Shown here in pieces: positions 45,696-54,814 of a DNA stretch of 64,000 nucleotides. The stretch is from positions 122,854 to 186,853 of the forward strand of contig CAVOYU010000008.1 of the NCBI GenBank assembly GCA_963700775.1, read 5' to 3'. Below the pieces are notes generated by a model. The model made no database searches, was not told the DNA's origin, and saw only the letters and a list, made by a program, of their open reading frames with translations. A program made the translations under genes and the position numbers. The stretch is from Thermohalobaculum sp963700775. GTDB lineage: Bacteria; Pseudomonadota; Alphaproteobacteria; Rhodobacterales; Rhodobacteraceae. Within the stretch, counting starts at the first letter, position 1. Each line of letters starts with the position of its first letter.

Positions 45696-45720
45696 GGGAG
45701 GCGGCTGGGCCGCCTCCCGC
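45696..45720. terminator. Strong hairpin between convergent genes
   Basis: CGGGAGGCGG (45696-45705), loop CTGGG and CCGCCTCCCG (45711-45720) form a perfect 10-bp GC-rich stem, placed between the ABC ATPase stop and the convergent MBL hydrolase stop. There is no T-tract on either side, so it is a terminator-like or transcript-end hairpin rather than a canonical intrinsic terminator. Confidence 0.55.
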
Positions 45721-45744
45721 GCCGGGCACCGCTTCGGACTGCGC

Positions 45745-46722
45745 TCAGGCAGTCTGAGCGTGATTGCCGAAATACAGGAACTCGCGATCCATCTTGGCGA
45801 TCTCGGCGGCCGACAGGTCCAGCCGGGCGCTGTCCAGCATCCGGTAGCTCTTCTGGCCCTTCACCCATTCGTCCGCCGGTGCCAGCGTCGAAAGGGTGTA
45901 GGTCGTGGCTTCGCTCAGGTAGTGGGTCGGGATGACGACCCTCGGCTTGAGCCGGCCGACGATCTCGTCGCCCTGCGCGAAGGAAAGAATGTGCTGCGAG
46001 CCATCGACCGGCAGGGTCAGCACGTCGACCCGCCCGGCCCAATCCCAGAAGGCGTCGGCGGGATTGTGCCGATTGTCGCCCCAGATCAGGATGCGCACAC
46101 CGGCGATCTCGACCATGTAGGCCACCATGTCCATGTGGCCCGGATTGTTCGGCGGGCAGGCGTCGACGCCGAACTCCTTCAGCGCATTTGTCCACTTGTA
46201 CCATCCCGGCGCCGAGCAGGCATGCTTGTCGGCGAAGCCGCTGATCTTGACGTCGGCGAAGGCATAGTCGCCGACCATGCGGTCCAGCACCATGGTCGAC
46301 TGCGGCCGGTCGATCGCGTCGTGGTCGAAGTGGGTGTGCGTCGACAGCGTGATGTCAACCACGGCTTCCGGGAACTTGCTCCTGAACCAAAGTCCCCAGG
46401 CTCCGGACGGGTCGTCGCGCCAGGGGTCGAACAACACCGTGGCGCCGCCTGGCGAAGTCAGTTTGATCGCGCAATGGCCGTAGAAGTCGACTCCGACGGC
46501 TCCGTCGGGAAACTGGCCGGCCTCCTGCAGCTCCAGGACGTGGTTGTTGTTGCCCGGCTGCGTCCAGTCCGTGGACTGCGCACGGGATTCGCCCGGCAGC
46601 GCGGCGACGCCGGCAGCGGCGCCGAGGGCCGCCGCCGTGAAGAATGTACGGCGCGAAACGCATGCGTTCGTGTCTCCGAGGGCCGCGTCGGGGCGCTCGG
46701 GCATCGGGTACATCCTGTCCAT
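45745..46722 (-). CDS. Tat-exported MBL-fold hydrolase
   Basis: A 325-residue metallo-beta-lactamase fold protein. The start at 46722 (MDRMYPMPERP) follows AGGGAGGTCAAG. The twin-arginine signal is CVSRRTFFTAAALGAAAGVAAL. After the cleaved region the metal site is STHTHFDHDAID, with RILIWGDNRHNPAD and VVIPTHYLSEA supplying further ligands. The substrate is unknown. It is downstream of a GAF-LuxR regulator gene by 128 bp and convergent with the ABC operon. Confidence 0.88.
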   Translation of the reverse strand: MDRMYPMPERPDAALGDTNACVSRRTFFTAAALGAAAGVAALPGESRAQSTDWTQPGNNNHVLELQEAGQFPDGAVGVDFYGHCAIKLTSPGGATVLFDPWRDDPSGAWGLWFRSKFPEAVVDITLSTHTHFDHDAIDRPQSTMVLDRMVGDYAFADVKISGFADKHACSAPGWYKWTNALKEFGVDACPPNNPGHMDMVAYMVEIAGVRILIWGDNRHNPADAFWDWAGRVDVLTLPVDGSQHILSFAQGDEIVGRLKPRVVIPTHYLSEATTYTLSTLAPADEWVKGQKSYRMLDSARLDLSAAEIAKMDREFLYFGNHAQTA

Positions 46723-46850
46723 CTTGACCTCCCTGTTTGCGCGGGTTCTGATTGCCGGCCCGCGTGCCGGCCGGACGGACAGGATAGGCTCCGGTGCAGA
46801 CATCTCCTCCATCGGGAAGATGCGGGGGAAACATGGGGGGAATCCCCATA

Positions 46851-47897
46851 TCAGAGGAGCGATCGCAAATGGCTCCGCAAGCTCCGCGCTCTGCTGGTGA
46901 TGCCGAGCTTGCGGCGGATGTTGTTGCGGTGGAAATCGACCGTACTCGTTTCCCGCGACAGCGCCTTCGCGATCTCCTTCGTCGTCTTGCCCGCCATCAC
47001 CATCTGGGCGACTTCGGACTCGGTCGGGGACAGCGCGTCAAGCTCCTGCACCAGCCGACCGGCGAGCGATGACGTCACTCGGGCGAGGTTGGCGTCGATC
47101 AGATCCAGATACTGCCCGACGGTCTCGTCTCCTCGCCGGGACAGCCGCAACTTGGCCAGATGCGGCAGGACAAGCCCCTTGATCTGGCGAAGTATGTTCT
47201 CTTCGAACGCATGCCGCGAGCTCTCGAGGTGGTCGATTAGGACGCGCAGGGCGGTGTTCGCCTCCTCGAGCTGGCACTCCCGCTGCCCCAGCTCCGCCTC
47301 GGCCCGCCGCCGGCTGGCGACCTCGGCGCGCAGGCCCTCATTGACCTCCGTGAGCTGTTGCGTGCGCTCGGCGACCCTGCGCTCCAGCGTGGCGAGGGTC
47401 GCCTGCAGCGCCTGCTCCAGCCTGTCTCGCTCGGCAATTCCGGTCAGCAGGGCCAGGTCGCCCTCGATCACGCCGCGAAACTCGACGAGCAGGTTGCGGA
47501 ATAGCACCGCGGACGGATTGTCGTGGCGGTCGAGCACGCAGATGGTGCCGAACAGCGCACCGTCCGGCCAGGCGATCGGCAGGCCCAGATAGAACGACAT
47601 GCCATGCTCAAGATCCTGGTTGTCGCACCATTCGGGATCCGACCAGGCATCACGCACCAGGAGCTCGCTGCGGTTCTCGATGACCGAGTTGCAATAGAGG
47701 TTGCGCCGCAGCGTGAAGGACGCCCCGACCGGATAGGGATTGGCCGGGCCGACGCTCGTCACCAGCACCGCGTGCACCGGCGGTTCTGTGCGCATCACCA
47801 GCCCGGCTGGGGCCACCATGATCCGGGCCATGATGTCGACCACGCGTTGCCACTTGGCGAGGGTATCGTCCGGGATCGTCGGTCTACCGGCGGCCAT
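46851..47897 (-). CDS. GAF domain-LuxR type transcriptional regulator
   Basis: A 348-residue regulator. Residues about 15-160 form a GAF-like sensor (YPVGASFTLRRNLYCNSVIEN, YLGLPIAWPDGALFGTICVLD). A long coiled coil follows (LEQALQATLATLERRVAERTQ and on to about residue 235). The C-terminal LuxR helix-turn-helix reads LSPTESEVAQMVMAGKTTKE and continues through the recognition helix (VDFHRNNIRRKLGI). A good GGAGAACCGAGCC precedes the ATG. It probably regulates the MBL gene and perhaps the ABC operon; the signal is unknown. Confidence 0.88.
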   Translation of the reverse strand: MAAGRPTIPDDTLAKWQRVVDIMARIMVAPAGLVMRTEPPVHAVLVTSVGPANPYPVGASFTLRRNLYCNSVIENRSELLVRDAWSDPEWCDNQDLEHGMSFYLGLPIAWPDGALFGTICVLDRHDNPSAVLFRNLLVEFRGVIEGDLALLTGIAERDRLEQALQATLATLERRVAERTQQLTEVNEGLRAEVASRRRAEAELGQRECQLEEANTALRVLIDHLESSRHAFEENILRQIKGLVLPHLAKLRLSRRGDETVGQYLDLIDANLARVTSSLAGRLVQELDALSPTESEVAQMVMAGKTTKEIAKALSRETSTVDFHRNNIRRKLGITSRARSLRSHLRSLL

Positions 47898-48082
47898 GGC
47901 TCGGTTCTCCGTGCTTCGTGCCGCTGATCATAGCTTCGGGCTGCGGAACATCGAGTCATTCAGACCGGCGCGTCCGGCCGGTTCCCGGCGAGAGCTTCCT
48001 GCGTCGGCCAGAATCGGCAATAATGGGCGATTGCTCAAGTCGGCCGGCCGACGAGAGCGGGGGAAGGCGGAGCCAGAAGGCG

Positions 48083-48460
48083 ATGAAGGAAGTCAGGTTC
48101 AAGACGGGCGAGGTGATCTTCTCCGAGGGCGATCCCAGCGACCACTGCTTTCGCATCCGCAGCGGTAGTGTCGAGATCCGGCTGAAGCTGCCCGGGCTCC
48201 TGAAGCGCGGACGGACCGAGACCATCGCCACCTGCGGTCCCGGCGAGTTGATCGGCGAGATGAGCGTCATCGATGCGGCGCCGCGCTCGGCCACGGCCGT
48301 CGCCGTCGCCCCGACGGTCTGCGAGGCCTTCACCGCCGACGAGATCCTCCATGTTCTCGAGAACGATCCGGAGGAGGCGCTGAACTACGTGCGCACCCTG
48401 ATCCGGCGGGTCCGGCAGTCCAACCGGAAACTTTCCTGGTCCGCGAGCAGGGGCGGCTGA
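48083..48460 (+). CDS. Cyclic nucleotide-binding domain protein
   Basis: A 125-residue protein consisting of one cNMP-binding beta-roll: FKTGEVIFSEGDPSDHCFRIRSG, then GPGELIGEMSVIDAAPRSATAVA, which is the phosphate-binding cassette with the Glu and Arg that hold cAMP/cGMP. There is no helix-turn-helix. I start at 48083 (MKEVRFKTGE), preceded by AGAAGG; an ATG at 48023 would add residues unlike the family. It may be an adaptor for the two cyclases in this window, which is inference. Confidence 0.85.
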   Translation: MKEVRFKTGEVIFSEGDPSDHCFRIRSGSVEIRLKLPGLLKRGRTETIATCGPGELIGEMSVIDAAPRSATAVAVAPTVCEAFTADEILHVLENDPEEALNYVRTLIRRVRQSNRKLSWSASRGG

Positions 48461-48768
48461 CGGGCCGCCAGGCCGGGACTGCCTGTGCGATCGCCGGAAT
48501 CGCGAGTGATCCCCTGCGACTGCAACTACCGGTTGCATCCTGCGGTTTTGCTGACATTATCGGGTGACGACTGGCGCAACGAGAACGCTGGCCGCAAGGG
48601 AGACAAGGCAGAGTGGCGTGGAGCTCCGGTGAGAGTTCTTTGACCGGGTAATCGCAAGTCCCTGACCTCGCTGGCCGACGCGGAGAGGCGGGGCAGGGTT
48701 TCGAGTGCCTCTGCCGGATCATCCTCCTTGCGGACGCAGCCGACGCGGCGAAGCCAAGGTGGGGAGGC
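48461..48768. other. Intergenic region, no gene seen
   Basis: A 308-bp gap between the cNMP-binding gene and the cysteine peptidase gene. Open frames across it show no coding bias. It should hold the promoter of the downstream gene, but I see no clear motif. Confidence 0.4.
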
Positions 48769-49473
48769 ATGGCGAAAAAGCTCAATTGCCCTTGGGCGCA
48801 ACCTGAACCTGAAAGGCCAGAACCGGCTGCCGGGCTGTCCCGCGCGGGCAGGGAGGTGCTTTTCCGGGGTCTGATTGCCGCTGCCGCCGTAGTGGCCGGG
48901 CTCGGCCCCGGCGCGGCGTCGGCGCAATCGAGCCTGACGGTTAAGGTTTCCGCACAGGATGACGCGGCGTTGAGGGTGAAGCCGCCCTCGGCCTTCGTCG
49001 ACGCCTGCGCGCGCTATGCCTGGCTTTGCGATGGGTCGGTCGAAGGGCGCCTGACCGACCCGGACGAGCAGCTCAAAATCGCGCGCCGGGTGAATCTCCG
49101 GGTCAACCTCGCCACCACCGAGATCAGCGATCCGGAGAATTACGGGGTTGCGGAGTACTGGGCGCTGCCGCGCTTCGGCCGCGGCGACTGCGAGGACTTC
49201 GTGCTGGAGAAGTACCGGCAGTTGCTGGAAGCCGGGTTCGACAGCCGTGACCTGACGGTCGCGATCGCGCTCGACCGGCTCGGCGACAACCATGCGGTCC
49301 TGGTCGTCCACCACAGCACCGGCGACCTGATTCTCGACAACCTCTCGGGGAGGGTGACCGGCTGGGAGGACTCTGGCTACCGCTTTCTCGCCATGCAGGC
49401 GCGCGACGACAAGCGGAGCTGGGTCGTGGTCGCGCCGGGACGCTCGTCCGGCGACCGGGTCGCCCGGCAGTAG
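48769..49473 (+). CDS. Transglutaminase-like cysteine peptidase (LapG-like)
   Basis: A 234-residue BTLCP-family protein. A signal peptide ends near AAASAQS-type sequence (VVAGLGPGAASAQSS). The catalytic triad is the Cys in GRGDCEDFVLEKY, the His in LGDNHAVLVVHH and the Asp in DLILDNLSG. LapG cleaves the surface adhesin LapA under control of the c-di-GMP sensor LapD; neither partner is in the window, and many alphaproteobacterial members stand alone. GGTGGGGAGGC precedes the ATG. Confidence 0.88.
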   Translation: MAKKLNCPWAQPEPERPEPAAGLSRAGREVLFRGLIAAAAVVAGLGPGAASAQSSLTVKVSAQDDAALRVKPPSAFVDACARYAWLCDGSVEGRLTDPDEQLKIARRVNLRVNLATTEISDPENYGVAEYWALPRFGRGDCEDFVLEKYRQLLEAGFDSRDLTVAIALDRLGDNHAVLVVHHSTGDLILDNLSGRVTGWEDSGYRFLAMQARDDKRSWVVVAPGRSSGDRVARQ

Positions 49474-49674
49474 TTCAGGCGCCGGGGCGGCACCCGCGTC
49501 AGGGGCGGACCCGGTGGTTCCGCCGGTCGCCGGGGCAGATGGCGCGTGCGCCCGCCAGGGAGAGTGCCGTGTCGCGCCCGCGCGCCGCATCTCGGCCGGC
49601 TCGCAGATGCCGCTCCGATCGCCCGAACTTGTTCCTCAGAAGCCGGTATACCGGTCCCGGCTGCCCGGTTCCGG

Positions 49675-52165
49675 TCATTCGGCGGCGACCGCGCGCCCCG
49701 CCTTGCCGGCCACCGGCGGTTCGCCTTCGGTCCAGCGTCCGATGATCGCGGCGAGGCGGTCGATCTCCACCGGCTTCGACATGTAGTCGTCCATGCCGAA
49801 GTCCAGGCAGCGCTCGCGGTCGCCCTGGATCGCATGGGCGGTGAGGCCGATGATCGGCGTCCGGGGCAGGGCGCGCTCGCGCTCCAGGTCGCGGATGCGG
49901 CGCGTCGCGTCGAGACCGTCCATCACCGGCATCGACAGGTCCATCAGCACCAGGCTCGGACGCGACTCGGCGAAGCGCGCGACCCCTTCCTCGCCGTTCT
50001 CGGCGGTCACATGAGCCAGGTCGAGACGCTCGAGCACCTGGGCCGCGACGATGCGGTTGACCTCGTTGTCCTCGACCAGCAGCACCGGTGCGCGGGCATC
50101 GGCCGGCGCGACGGCGGGCGGAGACGCAGCCTCGCCCGTGCCGGCCGTCGCATCCGCCCGGGCCTGGTCCGCGGTTCCGAGGATGCCGATGATCGTGTCG
50201 AAGAGCTGCGAGGCGGGGGCCGGTTTCACCAGATACGCCTGGACATCAGGCATCCCGCCGCTGCCGGCGCCCTCGGACCCGCCGCCATGCAGCCCGTCGA
50301 TCGAGGTGAGCAGGATCACCGGCGTCCCGGCAATCTCCGGTGTGGCCCGGAGCCTGCGCAGCGTCTCCTCGCCGTTTATCCCCGGCATATGGTGATCCAG
50401 GATCACCAGATCGAACGGCCTGCCCTTGCCGGCGGCGTTCACCAGGCGTTGCAGACCTTCCATGCCGGAGGCCGCCGCGCTCTCGGTCAGGCGCCAGGCG
50501 GAAAGCAGCTCCTGGAGGATGCAGCGATTGGTCTCGTTGTCGTCGATCACCAGCACATGGCGGCTCTCGATCGCCGGCGGGACCCGCGCGCGGGCCGAGG
50601 CCGCGGGATCGATCGGGAGCGTCAGGGTGAACCAGAAGGTCGATCCGGCGCCGGGGCGAGATTCGGCCCCGATCTCGCCCCCCATCAGCTCGACTAGGCC
50701 CTTGGAGATGGCGAGGCCGAGTCCGGTTCCCTGCTGGCGCCGGCTCGAGGACCCGTCGACCTGGGTGAACCGGTCGAAGACGCCTTCGATCATGTCGGGC
50801 GGAATGCCGATCCCGGAATCGGTCACCGCGACCCGCAAAGCCAGTTCGGCATGGCCGGTCGCCGAGGTCCGCTGCTCGCCCGACAGGTCGATCACCACCT
50901 GCCCGGACTCGGTGAACTTGACCGCGTTGCTGACGAGGTTGGTGACGACCTGACGGATCCGCCCGAGATCGCCGATCACCGCGTCGGGCAGGTCGGGCTG
51001 GGTCCGGAGCGCCAGCTCCAGCCCTTTTTCCTCGGCCGCGTGGCCGATCAGCCGCGCCGGCTCCACCGCGATCAGGTCGAGCCTGAACGGACGGCGGTCG
51101 ATCATGAGATGCCCCGAATCGATCTTCGAGAAGTCGAGGATGTCGTTGATCACCCCGAGCAGGGACTTGCCGGACTGACGGATTATGCCGGCGAACATGC
51201 GCTGGCGGTCGTCGAGCTGCGTTCCGGCCAGAAGCTCGGCCATGCCGAGCACGCCGTTCAGCGGCGTGCGGATCTCGTGGCTCATCGTCGCCAGGAACTC
51301 GGATTTCGCCTTCTCGGCCGCGAGCGCGTTCTGGCGCTCCAGGACAAGGTCGCGCTGGGCCGAGAGGACCGCATTCTCGAGCGGCCGGAAGATCGCGATC
51401 GCGCAGAACAGAAGCCCCGCGGCGACGAGCGCAAAGATGGCGACCACGAACCGCACCGGCGCGACCGCGCTTTCGGTGGCCAGATCGCGCAGGACGGTGC
51501 CGAGCTCGACCATCCGGTCGCGCATCGGTTCGTCGAACTGGGCGTGGACCTCGGTTGAGGTGCGCTGGAACCGCTCGAAGCTCGGCTCGTTGCCTTCGAA
51601 GGGCGGAGAGGCCGCGACGATGATCCGCGCGATGGTAAGCTCGAGCGAGTACCGCCCCTCCTCGGCGGCATCTTCCGCCTCCCACAGATGCGCGAACACC
51701 TCCGGCATCTCGCAACCCGACAGGCCCAGTTCATCACTTGCGGCGGCCGGGTCCACGCCGTGGATCAGGCTCAGCCTGTCGATGGCGGCCAGGACCGGCC
51801 CGGCTTCGCGGCCGAGCGCTTCCTGGTCCGGGTCCGATGCGCGCAGGGCGCTGTAGACCCAGAGGAGATCGACGAAGGCGCGATAGGCGGCCTCGCTCTC
51901 GCTACCGAGAGAGGCGGCGGGTATCTCATCCGCATGCCCGGCGTGATTGAGTATCGAACTCGACGCCCGAAAGACCGCTGTTTAGCCGGCCGAATGCATT
52001 GGCGAAATGGTTGGCAATGGTGGTTTCGCGCAGCGCCAGGATGGAAAGGAAGGTCGCCGCCGCGACGGGAGCGAGAACGATGGCCACCGCGAACCAGAAC
52101 CGCCTCCGCAGGAAGCCGCTGTCGACCCTGAGTGCCGCATCGCCGCTGGTTTCGCCGCTGGTCAT
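49675..52165 (-). pseudogene. Hybrid histidine kinase, broken by one +1 frameshift
   Basis: The N-terminus starts at 52165 (MTSGETSGDAALRVD) after GGGGAGCGGGATGC, with membrane helix FWFAVAIVLAPVAAATFLSI. Between about 51981 and 51926 the reading shifts by +1 and continues as SSILNHAGHADEIPAASLG, a helical sensor, a second membrane helix (RFVVAIFALVAAGLLFCAIAIF), HisKA with SHEIRTPLNGVLGM, HATPase (NLVSNAVKFTESG, GTGLGLAISKGL), and two receiver domains (VIDDNETNRCILQELL and LLVEDNEVNRIVAAQVL with LVLMDLSMPVMDGLDA). Upstream of the shift the second frame has a stop, so one shift is certain in this assembly. Full length would be about 830 residues. A real mutation or a sequencing error both fit. 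Confidence 0.85.
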
Positions 52166-52452
52166 GCATCCCGCTCCCCGGAGCTGGCGTGACGCGCGCG
52201 GATCAGGTCGCTCCGGGCCCTGCTGGCGCAATCGCGCGACGGCGCACATCGAAGGCGGCGTCGGCGACGTGTCCGGCGGCGGCAGATCGGTGATGCCGTG
52301 CTGCGATTCTGGCTCGGTGCATCGCCTTGCCGGCCGCCGCGGGCAGGCCGCATCGCCGCACCCTCGCTTTCGTCACGGGGCCGGATGCCAGAGCGTGGCC
52401 AAGAATGCTGAATGTTCGGTTAAGCCGGTGCCGGTGCTCCCGGGGAAATCCG

Positions 52453-52932
52453 TCAGTCCCCGTGGCGGGGCGCCTGGCGGGCCACCGCGGGCCAGGGCCG
52501 GCTCAGATCGGCCAGTGCCAGATCCAGGCACTCGACCTCGATCGCGATCTCGCCTTCGCCGGCCAGCGTGACGATCAGCGTGCCCGCGCATTCGTCCGCG
52601 GGCACGAACAGGATCGCGAGCAGGTCGTAGACCAAGTCCTTCCTCGACGGGTCCAGTCCGCGGGCGCGCACATTCAGCGCGCTTTCGATGGTGACGGCGC
52701 TGCGCACCCGTTCGGGCCGGCTCGGCCCTCCGGCTGCGGCGCCATTCTCCCAGCGAAAACGGTTCAGCAGCAGAACCAGCCGTCGCTTCCTCGGCATCCA
52801 GATCACGTCGCCGGCCTTGCCGACCGCGTCCTGAACCAGGCTCGAGATGACCGCGAGGTCCTCGGCGCTCTCGGCCTTCAGCCGCAGCGGCCGATCCGAA
52901 AGCGGGGCGTCCTCGAAGCGGGCATCCGCCAT
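52453..52932 (-). CDS. DUF2948 family protein
   Basis: A 159-residue protein of the DUF2948 family, which in Alphaproteobacteria lies directly after murA. Recognisable segments are ADARFEDAPLSDRPLRLKAE, LAVISSLVQDAVGKAGDVIWM, RRLVLLLNRFRWE and the acidic C-terminal part IAIEVECLDLALADLS. The start follows the murA stop by 2 bp, so it is co-translated with murA. Function is unknown; a role linked to cell wall synthesis is suggested by the conserved neighbourhood only. Confidence 0.87.
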   Translation of the reverse strand: MADARFEDAPLSDRPLRLKAESAEDLAVISSLVQDAVGKAGDVIWMPRKRRLVLLLNRFRWENGAAAGGPSRPERVRSAVTIESALNVRARGLDPSRKDLVYDLLAILFVPADECAGTLIVTLAGEGEIAIEVECLDLALADLSRPWPAVARQAPRHGD

Positions 52933-52934
52933 GC

Positions 52935-54203
52935 CTATCCCTCCTTAACCCGCTCGATCCGCGCGCCGCAGGCGCCGAGCTTCTCCTCGACCCTCTCATA
53001 GCCGCGGTCGAGATGATAGACGCGGCTGACCACGGTCTCGCCCTCGGCCGCCAGCCCGGCGAGGATCAGGCTGACCGAGGCGCGCAGATCGGTCGCCATC
53101 ACCGGTGCGCCCCTCAGCGTCTCGACCCCGTGCACATGGGCGGTGCCGCCATGGACGTCGATATGGGCGCCCATGCGCAGCAGCTCCGGCACATGCATGA
53201 AGCGGTTCTCGAAGATGTGTTCCTCGATGATGCTCTCGCCGGTGCCGAGGGTCAGCATCGCCATGATCTGCGCCTGCAGGTCGGTGGGAAAACCGGGAAA
53301 GGGCTCGGTGGTGACCTTCAGCGGCCTGATCACGCCGTTGCGCCGGCGCACCCTGAGGCCGCCCGGCACGTCCTCGACCGCGATGTCCGAGGCCTCCAGC
53401 TTCTCGATCAGCGCGCCGACAAGCGCGCGGCTGCCGCCTTGAAGGATGACTTCGCCGCCGGTGATGGCGGGCGCGATCATGTAGGTGCCGAGCTCGACCC
53501 GGTCCGCCAGGACCCGGTGGGTGGTGCCGTGCAGCGCGTCGACCCCCTCGACGGTGATCTCCGCCGTCCCGGCGCCCCCGATCCGCGCGCCCATCGCGGC
53601 CAGGCATGCGGCGAGGTCGCCGATCTCCGGCTCGCGGGCGGCATTCTTCAGCACCGTCGTGCCCTTGGCCAGGGTCGCCGCCATCAGCAGGTTCTCGGTG
53701 GCGCCGACCGAGACGAAGGGGAACTCGACCACGGCGCCCCTCAGCCCGTTCGGTGCGGTGGCGTTCACATAGCCCTCGGCAAGCTCCAGCGTCGCCCCGA
53801 GCTTCTCGAGCCCCATCAGGTGCAGGTCCACCGGCCGCGCGCCGATGGCGCAGCCGCCCGGCAGCGAGACCTTGGCATGGCCCTCGCGCGCCAGCATCGG
53901 CCCCAGCACCAGGATCGAGGCGCGCATCTTGCGGACGATGTCGTAATGCGCCGTGTGGTTGGTGATCTTCCCGGCGTTCAGCGCCAGCACCCGTCCCTGC
54001 GAAAGGCTGGCAATCTCGACCCCGAGCGAGGTGAGCAGCTCCGACATGGTGCGGATATCGGCCAGCCGGGGCGTGTTGGTCAGCGTCAGCGGCTGGTCGG
54101 TCAGCAGCGCCGCCGGCATCAGCGCCAGGCAGGCGTTCTTCGCCCCGGATATCTCGATTGTCCCCTCGAGCGGCCTGCCGCCCACGACCCTGATCTTGTC
54201 CAT
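52935..54203 (-). CDS. murA: UDP-N-acetylglucosamine 1-carboxyvinyltransferase
   Basis: MurA transfers enolpyruvate from PEP to UDP-GlcNAc, the first committed step of peptidoglycan synthesis. The 422-residue enzyme has K22-N23 in ISGAKNACLALMPAALLT, the active-site Cys118 in SLPGGCAIGARPVDLH (the residue fosfomycin alkylates), FVSVGATENLLMAATLA and GFPTDLQAQIMAMLT. It is essential and full length. Confidence 0.97.
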   Translation of the reverse strand: MDKIRVVGGRPLEGTIEISGAKNACLALMPAALLTDQPLTLTNTPRLADIRTMSELLTSLGVEIASLSQGRVLALNAGKITNHTAHYDIVRKMRASILVLGPMLAREGHAKVSLPGGCAIGARPVDLHLMGLEKLGATLELAEGYVNATAPNGLRGAVVEFPFVSVGATENLLMAATLAKGTTVLKNAAREPEIGDLAACLAAMGARIGGAGTAEITVEGVDALHGTTHRVLADRVELGTYMIAPAITGGEVILQGGSRALVGALIEKLEASDIAVEDVPGGLRVRRRNGVIRPLKVTTEPFPGFPTDLQAQIMAMLTLGTGESIIEEHIFENRFMHVPELLRMGAHIDVHGGTAHVHGVETLRGAPVMATDLRASVSLILAGLAAEGETVVSRVYHLDRGYERVEEKLGACGARIERVKEG

Positions 54204-54242
54204 CTCCGCCCGCTCCCGCCCGTTTGCCTTGTTTCGCCTGCC

Positions 54243-54473
54243 TCAGCCGGTGTCGCCGGTCTCGCTGTCGTTATCCTGGCTGTTCCCGGAACCGTCGTCG
54301 CCGGTAACCCCGGAGACTGCCCCGCCGCCCCGCCGCGCCCGTGCCTGTGCCTTCCGGCGCCGCAGGTTCTCGCGGAGCGCCGCGGCCAGCCGCTCGCCCC
54401 GCCCGGCTCCGGCTTCCGCCGCGCCCTCGGCCCGGCCCCTGGGGCGGTCCGGATTCCGGTCCCGTTCATCCAT
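54243..54473 (-). CDS. Small conserved basic protein upstream of murA
   Basis: A 76-residue protein starting at 54473 (MDERDRNPDRP). The core GERLAAALRENLRRRKAQAR is a helix seen in small alphaproteobacterial proteins at this place, with a Gly/Asp/Ser-rich acidic tail after it. It lies 39 bp upstream of murA. Function is unknown. No strong ribosome binding site is visible, which lowers confidence. Confidence 0.6.
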   Translation of the reverse strand: MDERDRNPDRPRGRAEGAAEAGAGRGERLAAALRENLRRRKAQARARRGGGAVSGVTGDDGSGNSQDNDSETGDTG

Positions 54474-54604
54474 GGTCGCCCGATGTAATCCCCCGGGCCG
54501 CCCACGTCCAGATTGGGCTTGCATTCCGGAACTGATCCGCTATCACTCGGCCCGCGCCGCGGGCCGGTGCCAGCCCGCCGGGCTGCGCACCCGCGGCCCC
54601 GGAC

Positions 54605-54679
<75 letters not shown>

Positions 54680-54768
54680 TAAAATCAATGACCTGGCGGA
54701 AAATTGGATCGGACCGCGGCTGGCTGGGGAGCCGCCGGGGTTTCATTCAATGGGAAGTGCAACTGAGT

Positions 54769-54792
54769 GCGGCGCCCCGTCGGGGGCGCCGC
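54769..54792 (-). terminator. Hairpin at the end of the FecR/secreted-protein transcription unit
   Basis: GCGGCGCCCC (54769-54778), loop GTCG and GGGGCGCCGC (54783-54792) form a perfect 10-bp stem, 22 bp beyond the stop of the minus-strand secreted protein gene and about 90 bp beyond tRNA-Thr. It may end transcripts from both sides. No T-tract follows. Confidence 0.55.
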
Positions 54793-54814
54793 GTGGTCAT
54801 GTTCGCTGCCCGGT

